A stretch of 64,000 bases of DNA from Isochrysis galbana (Eukaryota; Haptophyta; Isochrysidales; Isochrysidaceae), in assembly GCA_018136815.1 (NCBI GenBank), contig CM030934.1:3870710-3934709 (forward strand), written 5' to 3'. The position numbers were made by a program, and so were the translations under genes. The notes beneath the pieces are model-generated. The model saw nothing but the letters and a program-made list of their open reading frames with translations, was not told where the DNA came from and ran no database searches. This document shows positions 31,201-41,600 of this stretch, piece by piece; position 1 is the first letter of the stretch; each line of letters begins with the position of its first letter.

Positions 31201-32631
31201 TGCGGGCGCAAGAGTCTCGTTTGCGAATCCCTGTGCCGGCACCACCTGGTCCATCTGCCGCACGTGCGGTTGCTGTGGATGCTGCGGTGGCTGCATGGCT
31301 TGATGCGGCACGTGTTGCTTCATGTGCGAGTGTTGCACGTGTTGCATGTGTTGCGGCATGTGCGGGTGTTGCACGTGCTGCGGCAGCTGCTGCGGCATGT
31401 GCAGGTGCTGCTGCATGTGCTCCGGCTGTTGCACGTACAGTGGCCGCTGCATGTGCTGTGGCTGCTGCACATACTGTGGCTGCTGTGGCTGCCGAGCATG
31501 CTGGGACTGCTGCACGTGCTGTGGCTGCTGCACTTCTTGAGGCTGCTGTACGTACTGCGACTGTGGCACATGCTGCACGAGGTGCGGCACGTGCTGCGGC
31601 TGCTGCATGTGCTGCACGTATTGCGGCTGAAGCAAATGCTGCACTTGTTGGACGTGCTGAGCCTGCTGCGGCTGGGCGAGCACTTGGGATGGCGCCAGCG
31701 CGGCCTGCACGTGCTGGGCGTGGTAAGGCACCTGGTACACGTGCGGCTGATACGGCCCGGGTTGCTGGTGTATCAATTGCTGAGGCTGGCTGTCGGCAGC
31801 CTTTTCAGCAGGACAACCCTGGTGCATCATGTACACTGGCTGCGGCTGCCACTGCTGCTGCGTCATCTGTCCTGCTTGATGATAACCATAGTGCGAGAGT
31901 TGCGGGTCCATGCAGGGCTGCAGTCGCGCGGCCTGCTGGGGCGCTAGTTGTGCGCCCACGGAGTTCTGACACACGGCCATTGCTGGCGCGGCAGAGGGCC
32001 CCCAGGAGTAGGAAGAGGCCCCCGCCTGAGTGCGGCACGCTGAAGTTGAGGGCGGGTGGTGCTGCGGCTGCGAGCAACTGGGATTCGTGCAGACGACGGT
32101 TGACTGGGGATGGTGGGACACCGCGGCCTGCGCGCCGCATCTTCCACCGGCGGCCGTCATCAGCAGTTGCGCCGCTGTCCCCCTGCTGTCCTGTGCTATC
32201 ACAGCCTGAGGTGCCACGGCCCTGTGCGTCGGCACCAAAGCCGCCGCGGATGCAGCTGGTGGATTGCTGATACAGGCCGGCTTGGCGTCCTCGTGCGTTG
32301 GCGTGAGGGGGTTGTGTGCTGATGACGGAAGGACGGCAGCCGCCCCATGTGCGAGAGGACCTGCCATCGCCTCGGCGCCTTCTAGCTCGGAAGCAAGAGG
32401 AGCGTGTGTCAGAGCAGCTAGTGTGTCGCACTCCGCAAGTCGCTGACCTGAGTAGGATCTTCTCAATGTCGAGTCTTGCTGCGGTGTCAGACTCGGCTGC
32501 TTCTGCTGTTGCCGCGAGATGGGTTGCTGAGCGTATTCATCTGCGTGGCAGTCGACGGCCAAGGACGACTCTGCCGTGCAGGCCGGGGCTCTCAACGTGA
32601 TCTGGTGTCTCTTGTCCCAGTGAGGTGCGCT
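28201..32631 (-). CDS. Large Q/H-rich multi-Tudor/Agenet chromatin-type protein (5' end in gap)
   Basis: The frame is open from the gap to the stop at 28201, about 1,475 residues. Order N to C: a low-complexity Gln/His/Pro region (QPQHVQQ-type repeats, 31260-31780); a Tudor-knot-like unit (VPYRGQVVSVDLRKGLRVKL, REWVTDEDEWMWLDED); a second barrel (VTVCAGAHAGEKAKVL, GWVRVAVASGPVVHLRKW); about twelve SAKxxE heptads; a tandem Tudor/Agenet pair (VGAAVWARISFIKFSHGVIQ and AAWPGEEHWYKGTIVHITER with YRVQYDDWDEQTVSLAQIRR); and a helical segment (SPDTFERLSQLLAEFDTAH, ALLAPHPRLLSQLERLL) that resembles a SIN3-type PAH domain. This suggests a histone-mark reader or scaffold. It is one exon as far as seen; the N-terminus across the N run is not real sequence. 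Confidence 0.65.
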   Translation of the reverse strand, partial: SAPHWDKRHQITLRAPACTAESSLAVDCHADEYAQQPISRQQQKQPSLTPQQDSTLRRSYSGQRLAECDTLAALTHAPLASELEGAEAMAGPLAHGAAAVLPSSAHNPLTPTHEDAKPACISNPPAASAAALVPTHRAVAPQAVIAQDSRGTAAQLLMTAAGGRCGAQAAVSHHPQSTVVCTNPSCSQPQHHPPSTSACRTQAGASSYSWGPSAAPAMAVCQNSVGAQLAPQQAARLQPCMDPQLSHYGYHQAGQMTQQQWQPQPVYMMHQGCPAEKAADSQPQQLIHQQPGPYQPHVYQVPYHAQHVQAALAPSQVLAQPQQAQHVQQVQHLLQPQYVQHMQQPQHVPHLVQHVPQSQYVQQPQEVQQPQHVQQSQHARQPQQPQYVQQPQHMQRPLYVQQPEHMQQHLHMPQQLPQHVQHPHMPQHMQHVQHSHMKQHVPHQAMQPPQHPQQPHVRQMDQVVPAQGFANETLAPAPTPASSTLSTTAEDDGVAALLLGFGAAPRVEASRAVELEATWEQSAPLMQGVMDWHKESTASCIVAGASHTTSSAAASPPSAGERRPRAGETKVDEDGMPRAGTQDTACEYQDEADKRGVAHAETPASRSSCDGDVGEESDGSAAVLEDVIDLRGLTPREAVGLRLQVSYMERQGKQLVAVPYRGQVVSVDLRKGLRVKLDGYVRREWVTDEDEWMWLDEDDRGMLPHQLELLEKATDAPTKGKAGSKANSGQSKAAPATSHEHIRVKLGGAFTLRMPEATRLVAHSRTQSSSAPILASDVSDVDMDEPAADPEPKKRKESLSISAAANGQGHDRKLEVPAEQSEVTVCAGAHAGEKAKVLHVGNGWVRVAVASGPVVHLRKWDLAGEIPIKVRSPSNAKPAKLEMQAEPAMAPALPPSAREERAAERTALALGKKAENAKNAESAKNAESAKDVESAKGVESAKGVESAKGVESAKDLESAKDLESAGSIKKDESAGSANKARSANNVGNAKDAGSAKDTGSAKGMRSANVDPTIAPPSKLRATVQQAQSEPTGAAEVKPRKNDTEASVLTEKPKKRAPPELAAEGFEVGAAVWARISFIKFSHGVIQKVQSSSKWVMVRLDSGTDQWVTARELVLDAMPERANLSEGLEVIAAWPGEEHWYKGTIVHITERGSYRVQYDDWDEQTVSLAQIRRLPETFSGKRRKEQEQRQKLHKSSSASKSPSANAAPAASAPATSPANSGESEGGEPSVLKSKIGSGVDVSPIDGPADGRSTTPVFASMEDFVLLAREELLASSPDTFERLSQLLAEFDTAHAAQLGDVDDNTSSLGPELQALLAPHPRLLSQLERLLASVPTRSADAEYSTEVVTSAMTAGTAQPASSDIPADDFGRVKLATSEGDVVDTEAAMADERQTRPCAVTHIELDRREGQAEIGNESTMNYEPFSGSGGGRDERAIEDTKRDKTKGVRELQKLLDEFGEGAAVGVDGGELRRRRGLHEA

Positions 32632-32731
32632 NNNNNNNNNNNNNNNNNNNNNNNNNNNNNNNNNNNNNNNNNNNNNNNNNNNNNNNNNNNNNNNNNNNNN
32701 NNNNNNNNNNNNNNNNNNNNNNNNNNNNNNN
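32632..32731. other. Assembly gap, 100 N
   Basis: Exactly 100 undetermined bases, the usual placeholder for a gap of unknown length. Any frame read across it is artificial. Confidence 0.99.
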
Positions 32732-34204
32732 TGCCGGCTCCTGTACGCCCACAAGCGGCTGGGCGGAGGGATGGAAGGACTGCGCGTTCGGAGTGCCAGA
32801 TGAGGGAGGAGAGCTATCGTGTATAATCTGCGCAAGACCCGGAAGGAGGCGCGCTGAGAGGGCCTGGTGAGCCGGGCATGTGGCGGAGCAGCGCAGAGCA
32901 GTGGTGAGCGAGCGGGTGCATGAGGAACGTTGTGCGCCTGCGGGCGCGGAGCGACGGGCTGATCTGGGCGAACCTGGACGGCAGCATGCTGCGCGCATGC
33001 CGCGATCGACATTCGAGAGGAAGAAAGGGGGGGGGGAGAGAGAGAGAGGCCCAGCAGCAGGGATGGTCCTCCCTCTTGCCTTGCCGCCCGCCTCTGCTCT
33101 CTAGCAGCCTCTGGCTCTCCCCTCCTGCTCCCTCCCTCTCGCTCTCTGCCTGCCTGTCGTCCTCCTGGCGTTGTCAAGAGGCGGGTCTCCTGTCTCCCTC
33201 CCTCCCTCCCTCTCTCCTTCTCCCCCACGGGGAGGGCGGGGCGGAGGGGGAAAGAGAAGTTGGCAGACAGAGCGAGCGAGCGAGCGAGGGAGAGAGAGAA
33301 AGAGAGAGCAGGCGGACGCCGCGGGGCTCTCTCCCCTCCCTCTCTGTTTTCCTCGGAAGCGGCGTAAGAGAGGGAGGATGGGGGGGAAGATAGGGGATAC
33401 TACCTGTATTACACAGTACACAGGCTGTGGTGGCTGGGCCTCGAGCCTCCTCCACCCCCGCCGGCCTCTCTTTTCTCGGCCTGACCCTCCTCTCTCCTCT
33501 CTCTTTCTCTTGCTGGGAGGGCGGCTCATCGCCCCCCCCCCCCCCATCACGGGTCTCTCGCTCCCTGCAAGAGATATGTGATTGTATGCCGCGATTTCAT
33601 TACTCCTAAACGGGAGGGTTGGTGGTCCGTTCCCGCTGTCTCCTGCCCCACTCTCTCTCTCATCCGTTGCTGGGGAGCAGGACTGACACAGGCGGAGAGT
33701 ACCGTGGGGGGGGGCGGGGGGGGCAGAGGCTGGGCGGGGCTTCTGGTGGTTCCTCCTGTGGGTGGCCCTGGCGCGCGGGGCGTGGGGGGGGGGGATGCGG
33801 GGAGATTGTGTGTGTTTACGGAAGCGAGGTGCCGCCCTGCGCGGGGGAAGAGGGGAGATTGGGGCGGCATCGAGGGAGATTGCGTGCGTGGTGGAGTGGA
33901 AGGGGGTGGAGCCGTCCTGTGAGATTGCGCCTGTGGGCGTGAAGGAGAGAAGAGTGGGTTAGGGGGGGGGGGGGGGGGGGAGGGGCGCACGGGGGGAGAT
34001 TGGGGGGGGGGGGGGGGGGGTTCCGCCGGGGCAGAGGGCCGGGGCGGGGGTCCACTTTCTCTACTCTTACTCTAGTATTGCTAGAGGGCTCTCTTCTCTC
34101 TTCTCTCTCTCTCTTCTCTCTCTCTCTCTCCCTCCCTCCTCTCTTTCCTAGAAAGTAAGGGAGCGGCGGCAGAACGGGAGCGCGCGGGCGATGGCGTGCG
34201 GCGG
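32732..34204. other. Low-complexity region between gap and glycosyltransferase
   Basis: GAGC tetranucleotide runs, G- and C-homopolymers (33531-33545, 33961-33980, 34001-34020), and a CTCT tract before the next gene. CTCTACTCTTACTCTAGTAT at 34058-34077 resembles the promoter motif of other genes here. Confidence 0.45.
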
Positions 34205-36219
34205 ATGGTGTGCCGCACGAGGCTGCTCGCGCTCGTGGCAGCGGTCTCGAGCGCCAACGTATACCTGTTGTGGCGAGCGCGGCATGCGCTGGATCACCAG
34301 CGCCCAGCTCACACAAACGCTCGCCCGCCACAGCACTCGGCGCTCTCAAACAGTCTGATCCCTCAGCGGAAGGAGGAGAGCGAGAATAGCAGGCCCAGCA
34401 GTGTCCCAGCGTGGGTGGAGAGCTCGGAGCGGCGCGAGTTGCCCGAGGAAGAGACATTATCTGGTGCGCGCTCTCAGTCGGCCGCAGCGCACGCCAAATA
34501 TGCGCTATGGCCTACCGTTCATGCTGCGTGCGTCGAGATGGACGATCTACGACGGGCACTCGATGGCTGCCAGCGTGTTGAGGGCGACAGCGCAGGCGGC
34601 TCAGAAAACTCCGCTACCAGCTTACTAAGGGCGCCCGTCTCTGCTAGTGTAGCGCACCCATCCCCCGTCGTGTGCCCGCTCTCGCTCGAGCGAGACTGCG
34701 TTCATGGCCGCGCCGTGCCTGCTGCACATTGTGTCCGCCGCCTCGAGCCCACTGTGCTGCCCAACCTCAACTGGCGGCATGTGGTGTTTGCCGCCGCCGT
34801 GTTCGACGATCCTATGACAACTCAACTGCTCCAAGCAGCAGCCGATACGTGGCTGCAAATGACTCGCGGTGCGGATCTCTTCCTGACAACTGATCTCGAC
34901 GACGCTCGACCCGATACGACGGTGAGACGCGCATCGCTGCTAACGCCACTCAGCCCATGCGGAGATGGGGTCAGGGGGACGGGGAGGGGGCTCCGAAATG
35001 ATTTTCGGCAGCCCAATCGACTGCGCTGCTGATCTAAAAGCCGCCCCGCACACCTGCACATAGATTGCTCCTGACACCCATGGCTCGGTTGTGTGCCACG
35101 TGCACCGTTGCGCCGCATGCCGCGGTCGGCGTTGCCCGGGGGGCGCTCAGGCTCAGAAGCGCCGCGGATGCGCTGGAAAGCGCGAGGGCTGGTTGGCACG
35201 CACCAAAGTGTTGGCCATGTTTGGTGCTCTAGCAGAAAGATACTTAATCGGTGGAGCCGCGCGCAAATCGGATCCTTCAAAACGATTGTGAGTTCGCCCA
35301 GCATACTGTGCAATCCGCATGCAACAATGCTAGTTCGGTCCGGCGCTACCACTGAGGACAATAATGCTAGTTCGGCCCGGCGCTGCCGCTGTGGAACCCG
35401 CCCACAACAGCGTGCGCAAGTCTTACCATCAGCGCCCAATACCTCTCCACCACACGTCCATGTCCGCGCAGCTTCATCAAAGTCGACCCCGACACTGTCA
35501 TCGTGCCTCACATGTTGCTCCGCTTACTCCGGGAGCTGCACGCGATGATGGCCCATGACGCGCCATATTTGCTTGGAATGGCGGCGTGTAGAGCGTACGC
35601 GCGGCCGAGGCACCACACGTCGCCACTCTGCCACGCCGCCGGCGGTGCTGCGTACGTCCTCTCTCCAGCTGCAGTCGTGGCGCTACGACAGGTTGTCCGC
35701 GCCAATGCAGATGCCCTTCCCTTAGCAGCCCATGCGACCACAGCCAAACTCGAAGCTGGGGGCACGGCTGAGCCGCCCTTGGCTCAGATCGCTGCAGCCG
35801 CGAGCGCAGCGCTGCCGCCGTCGCAACGGCTTGCGTCCTTGCTTGCACTTGTGGATAATGTCTCTTATGGGGGGGAAGACGTCACTGTGGCCTTGGCGCT
35901 CAAGGAGGCGACCGGCGCCTCCATTCTAAATTGCGGCTCGTTTTATCAGCACTCGCCTGCCAAGTATGCACGAATGCGTGCAAAGGGCGAGAGGTGGGCA
36001 CGATGGCCGCTGTCTCGAACGCCCATTTCTTTCCACAAGTTCAAGCATCCGGACGAACTCCGTGCTTTTTTCGTGTGCGCTCTATACCAGAGCGATGGGA
36101 GGCTGCGGCCATTTCCTCGGTCCCTCTTCCCCGTGGTAGACGGCCTTGCAAATGCCAACCTCTCAGTCGCAGAACCGGCCTACCGCTGCGCCGACCCATG
36201 GCTTGGGACCTGGCGATGA
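34205..36219 (+). CDS. GT31/Fringe-like type II membrane glycosyltransferase (three exons)
   Basis: Exon 1 starts at the ATG at 34205 (a longer GTG-start reading is not needed) and ends at 34921 before GTGAGA. Residues 4-22 (RTRLLALVAAVSSANVYLLW) form a signal anchor, followed by a Ser/Arg-rich stem and RHVVFAAAVFDDPMTTQLLQ then ADTWLQMTRGADLFLTT. Exon 2 begins at 35151 (GKREGWLARTKVLAMFGALA, AERY); its 3' border is unclear, a phase-2 GC donor near 35260 is possible. Exon 3 runs 35472-36219: FIKVDPDTVIVPHMLLRLL with DPD as the metal-binding D-x-D motif, GGAAYVLSPAAVVALRQ, SYGGEDVTVALALKEA and NCGSFYQHSPAKY then ISFHKFKHPDEL. The order matches Fringe/core-1 beta-1,3-glycosyltransferases of the Golgi. 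The acceptor sugar is unknown. Confidence 0.75.
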
Positions 36220-36999
36220 AGGAGATTGGCCAAATTTCGTGTCCGGGTGTGGGTCAGGTTGATGCACTTGTGCACAGAGCATCAAACACTGATGATAGGC
36301 CAAATTAGCTTAGGTGGTTTGGATCGTCTGAGAAATTGACTCGCCCCGGTACCTCATAAGGACTCAGCCCGCTCCTTTGTCCACTCCGTGGGACAGGTCC
36401 CATTATAATTCGCCAACCCCCCCTCTCCCCCCCTCCGTCACGCGCGCTCACGCTCTACCCGTAAAGAATTGGCGGTCGCGCCCGCGGGGGGATCGGTTCC
36501 TTTATATCTAAGCTACATTCGGCATTTGATTCCCGCCCGATGCAGCGCCGTGTCGAGCTGCCGACAGTCCGACCGCCCTCTGGCATCACTGCCCGCGCTG
36601 CCGTTTCCATCCTTGGGCAGCCGTACGAGTACGTACGAGGCTGTGAGTGCCCGGCGGAGCGGCGCCGCAGTGGGTCTTCGGCCGCCAAAATGGATCTTCG
36701 GAGGACCCCGACGGGCTTGAGGGGGGAACCGTCCCTCTCAAGTGTGGAGACAGACTCCCCCTTACCCGTAACAGGATACGATTCGGTAGCTTTGAAATGG
36801 GCTGCCGGACCGTCAGGGAGACGTAGGGCTAATAAGTAGGCCACGTGCCTAAGTACTGCTAAATAGCACAATTACAATGCTTACAATGCTGCAACAAGCA
36901 CGGTAGCGTAACAGATTTTTCACAACAACACGCATGCAATTGAATTGCAAGTCGAGGTACTAGCCACTGGTAACGTCTGGTGGATAAGCGTGAACCCCG
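36220..36999. other. Intergenic
   Basis: No gene, RNA or repeat is recognised; only short local repeats such as TTACAATGC at 36870-36885. Confidence 0.35.
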
Positions 37000-37390
37000 T
37001 CAATAAAAAGGATTTCCAGCGTGCGCCACAGGCTGAGGTGGAGGTGGTGGAGGCGGCGGTGAAGAGGGCAAGGAGGCCTGCGCCGAGAGATCTCCCAGCA
37101 GATCCGTCATTTGAATTCCTTGGGCTACCAATGTCGGAAACTGCCGTCTAACTACTTCTGCACACGATCCCGCACCGGTCAACTCACGCTGTGCGCGCTG
37201 AGACTCCTGAAGCCTTTGCAGAATCGCCTGAAAGGCAGAGCCCGTCATAATGGTGGCTGCGCTGGCGCCGGCTTCAACAGCCGCCAGCATGTCAAGTAAA
37301 GCCGAGATGATGGCCTTCTGCTCGCTAATCACGCGCTGTGCATAGTGCAGCTGATCCGCATCGGCGCGCCTGCGCAAAATGACGATGGAC
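37000..37390 (-). CDS. Unknown protein, probable C-terminal exon with coiled coil
   Basis: The minus-strand frame ends at 37000. Its last 125 residues look coding: RRRADADQLHYAQRVISEQK, AIISALLDMLAAVEAGASAA, FQAILQRLQESQRAQRELTG and VVRRQFPTLVAQGIQMTDLL, then a Pro run (SSPPPPPPPPQPV). The helix-rich, heptad-like part suggests a coiled coil. The upstream frame to 37890 contains a C20 homopolymer and Cys/Ser-rich random-looking sequence, so an acceptor probably lies near 37390. Family unknown. Confidence 0.4.
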
Positions 37391-38159
37391 GGCGTACGGA
37401 CTGTGAGGCTGAGTGCTACAATGTGAGCTGACAAGTTGTGCAGCCCACTGCTGTTGGGCAGGCTGCATCGAAGGCGTAGTGCACAGGGCTGACACGGAAC
37501 TACGCCACATGGTGAGGCATGCGTCATGCTCACGTGGTGCTGGCGACGCTTGCAAGCTCTTCTGCTGTGTGGCAGGCAGCGACGGCCTGCTGTCGCTGCA
37601 TGCGGGCTTTCTGTGCTCTCTTGGTAAAGGAGAGGCTGCGCGTGACACGGCGCATCGCTTGCGTATGCGAGCGTGTCGACTCCCCCCCCCCCCCCCCCCC
37701 ACCTGTCCCACCTTCCCGTCGGGCGGGAGAGAGGGTAGCGCGCAGCGGAGGGTGGAGGAGAGAGCAAGCAGCCAGTAGCGAGGGCGAGCGAGGGCGTCCC
37801 AACAGCCGCAGAACTAGAGCAGCAGCGGGCACCAACGCTAGCGGGGAGTATTATAGTAGTCAGCCTACTCACGTATTTTAATCTTCGCATTATCTAGTAC
37901 CTCCCTTCCTCTTCCTCTACTCCTCTACGGAGCGACCTAGAATTCAAGTTCTCGTTTCGTTCCTTCTAGCCTGTTTGTCAGGTCTAGAATCCAGGTTTCC
38001 TCCTTTCGGGTAATCTTGAACCAAAGGAGCCAGGTCGCCTATCGCTCGCAGTGCGTTTGTCGCTTGTCGCTTGTCGCTTGTCTCAGGTTCAGGTCTCAGG
38101 CTGTGGGTTCGTTGGTTCCTTGTGCCTTGTGACGAAGGCTTGTTTGTTTTTGCTTGTTT
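37391..38159. other. Upstream region of the unknown minus-strand gene
   Basis: C20 at 37680-37700, an AGTATTATAGTAGTC stretch at about 37846, and no further recognisable gene. Confidence 0.3.
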
Positions 38160-38400
38160 GGCTTCTTGTTCTTGTTCTTGTTCTTGTTCTTGTTCTTGTT
38201 CTTGTTCTTGTTCTTGTTCTTGTTCTTGTTCTTGTTCTTGTTCTTGTTCTTGTTCTTGTTCTTGTTCTTGTTCTTGTTCTTGTTCTTGTTCTTGTTCTTG
38301 TTCTTGTTCTTGTTCTTGCTCTTGCTCTTGCTCTTGCTCTTGCTCTTGTTCTTGCTCTTGCTCTTGCTCTTGCTCTTGCTCTTGCTCTTGCTCTTGCTCT
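38160..38400. repeat. (TTGTTC)n / (TTGCTC)n hexanucleotide array, about 40 units
   Basis: A pure TTCTTG phase is followed by a block of TTGCTC variants. Read on the minus strand it encodes (Glu-Gln)n; on the plus strand Leu-Val, Ser-Cys or Phe-Leu runs. It abuts the TGTCGC end of the gypsy element at 38399-38401. Confidence 0.97.
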
Positions 38401-38680
38401 GTCGCATCCGCGATCGACCTTTTTGTTTTAGAAGTTGTTTGCGTTTCTATGTTCCCTCCTTGCAGGCTAGCCACGAGTTACCGTCGCAGGGTCCTACATT
38501 CGTCCATTCGCCCTTGTTGCCCTCGCCTCCTTTGTCGCCTCCCTTGCCGCCTGCTTGCCCCTCACCTGGCTTACCTCCTTGCGTGCTCCTCGCATTTTAG
38601 GCTAAGTCGCGCGATCAGGTATCGCCGGTGCAAGGAACCGCCCCCATGTGTGACCCTGATTCCCCCTCAGGTGTTGGCCG

Positions 38681-41600
38681 TTGGATTATACCGTGGCGCT
38701 ATTTTACTTCGGTCCCTCGTCGACCAGCGATTCGGATTCCGATGGATCATCCGAGTCTACGGACTCGCGCCGCAAGCCTCGCCGCGCCAAGGGTGGCCAC
38801 TATGCCGCCGCCGCCAAAGGCTATAATACTCGGGAGGGACGGCCGTCTATGATGGTCCCCGAAGGTTTACATTCTAACTCTCGCCGATCTCTTCGCCCCC
38901 ACGCCTCTAAGTCCAAGTCAGGCCATCACGGTAGCCGGGAGAGCCGACGTCATGCTAAACGCCACACCGCTCCTCCCGCGGACCCATACGCCGCCTGTAT
39001 CGAACTGTCGCCTGATGCGAAACGTGATGGCCGCTTGACCCTTGTAGTCAACAATCGTCGTGTTCCATCCCTCGTGTCCACTCGCCCTCGTCTCTCTTCG
39101 GCACCGTTAGTCGCTATGATCTCCGCCGACTCACCTCAGCCGGATGACTCGCCGCTCGTCCCCATTGCGGACGATCTCTCATCCTGCCAGGCTCACGACG
39201 AGTCGCCGCCGGCGTTGCCGACTTCGATTCCATTGCCGCCTCTCGATCCCGAGCTTGAGCCGCCCCCTCGTCTCGACTTCACTCGCAGTCCGCCTTTGTC
39301 TCCTTCTCGTTCGTCTGCCGCCGTCGAAATTGAGCCACTCTTCGCCGGCGTCTCCACGTCGGCTGCCGCGTCGAAAGAGTTTGCTCTGTACACCAGGCAG
39401 CCAATCACTATCCCCTCGCGCTCGAGGGGCACGTTCTCCGTTCGCCTGCCGCTGGAGATCATCGAGAACTACCCCGACTCCGCCATCCTCGTCGACCGTC
39501 TACCGCCTCGTGATGGCCTCGATTCTCCTCCAATGGTCGCCACTAGCGTCGAAACTCCAACTCCGGAGGGAGAGGTGTTGATCACCGTTTGGAACTTGGC
39601 GCCACGACCTGTAACTCTTCCTGCGTACTCGCCGGTGGCGTCAGCTCACATCGAGTACAAGTTGCACGAGGCGCGGTCGACAGCCGCCGGTGATGGAGAC
39701 GACCCCGAGTCCTCGCTCACCGAGGCACAGCGCGCGCTCCTCGACGCTATCACCATCGATCCCGATGAACAATTGTCGCCGTCCCAGAAGCAGCGCGTAC
39801 GCTGCCTGCTGGCACGGCATGTCGACGCGTTCGCCCTCGACCCGAAGAACCCTCGGCACACGCATGTCATGGAGGTCGAGCTGCCTCTCCTGCCCGGTGC
39901 TACAGCCCACCGGCACGCTCCGTCCAAGATGGGCGACGAGGGCCGCGCCATCGTCGACAAGCACGTCGCCGAGATGGAGGCGGCGGGCATCATCCGCAAG
40001 TCGAATTCGCCTTGGGCTTCGCGGGTTGTTCTCGTCGGTAAGAAAGATGGATCCGTTCGCTTCTGCGTCGACTATCGCGACACGAACTCGAAGCTTCGTA
40101 TCTCGGACAGCCCTCTGCCGCTCACCGTAGAGGCTATCGATCGTCTATCTCGAGGCCAAGGTTCTCGAGATTCTCTTTTTCTCTGCTTGCTCGATCTCGC
40201 CTCCGGCTTCTGGTGTCTGCCCATCAAGGAGGAGGACAAACCCATCACGGCGTTCTGCACCCACCGCCAGAAGTACGAGTTCAATTACCTCCCGTTCGGC
40301 GTCCAATCCGGCCCTTCCTACATGTGTCGTCTCATGGACGCGGTGCTCCAAGGCCTCGCATGGGAAATTTGCATGCCGTACCTGGACGACATCGGGATTT
40401 GGTCGACAGGTACAGGCAGCACGCTCGAAGAACGCATCGACGCCTCATTCGAGCAAATGCTTCACCGTCTCGATCTCGTCCTCGAGCGTCTCCGTTGGGC
40501 CGGTCTCTCGTGCAAGGCCTCCAAGTGCATCTTGTTCGCTATCAAGGGCGAGTACCTCGGGCACGTCGTTTCTCGTCGTGGTCTCGAGATGGACCCCAAG
40601 AAAGTCGAGGCGGTACGCTCGATTGATCCACGTCACATCAATTCGCTCGAAAAGGTCCGCTCGTTTCTCGGTCTTTGCTCGTACTACCGTCGGTTCATCA
40701 AGGGTTTCGCGCACGTCGCGGCACCTCTCACCGACCTTACTCGTACGGGCGTCGATGTGGCTACCGTCTCTCAGTCACCTGAGTGTCAGACAGCGATCCG
40801 TCGCCTCATCGACCTCATCACGTCCGCACCAGTGTTGGCTGCGCCTCGTCACGACAAAGAGTTCATCGTCAAAACGGACGCGGCCAGTACCCTGGGTATC
40901 GGCGGAGTCCTGTCGCAAATTGACGACCACGGGCACGAGCATGTCGTCGCGTATTACGGTCGCCGTCTTACCGCCGCGGAGCGTCATTGGACCACCACCG
41001 AGGTGGAGCTTCTCGCTGCCCTGGTGGAAAGTATTCGTACTTGGCGACCGTACCTTTGGGGCCGACACTTCCGCCTCGTCATTGATCACCAAGCTCTCCG
41101 TTGGTTGCACACCATGAAGGACACCGTCCAGGGTGGGCCGGCGTCGCGCCTGATGCGATGGGCACTCAAGTTGTCGGAGTATCGCTTCACCGTCGAGCAC
41201 AAGCCGGGTGCTAATCACAAAGATGCAGATGGCGTGTCACGCTTGGTGGCGGCAGACGATGGAACGTCGGAGACGTCCGCTCCTAAGCAGGGGGGTGGGC
41301 AGCTGCTAGCCGCCGTCGTTCCTAACTCTCGCTCCACCACAGCATCGGATGGGCAGCCGCAAGTTGTCGCCGCCTCTCGTTCTCGTACCACAACGGCATC
41401 CAGTCTGCAAGCCGACGAACGGTCGTCCAGGTTGTCCTCTACGACCAGGGATTCTATCAACCTCTCCTACCTCGACGTCGGTACACCCAACGCCGAGGCG
41501 CTCAAGGAGGCACAGGCCGAGGACCCCGACTGCCACGACCTCATTCGCTTCCTCTCCTCGTCTCCCCACAACCCCGATCTCGATCACCGTCGTTTGCGCT

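Noticed and set aside
28574-32446. Several plus-strand frames (MLWMLRWLHG..., MSVRAQESRL...)
   Set aside because: Antisense shadows of the Q/H-rich minus-strand gene.
32537-33228. Frames read across the N run
   Set aside because: The N run is a gap of unknown size, so continuity cannot be claimed.
37944-38826. Frames through the TTGTTC array
   Set aside because: Open in several frames because the repeat has no stops; not evidence of a gene.
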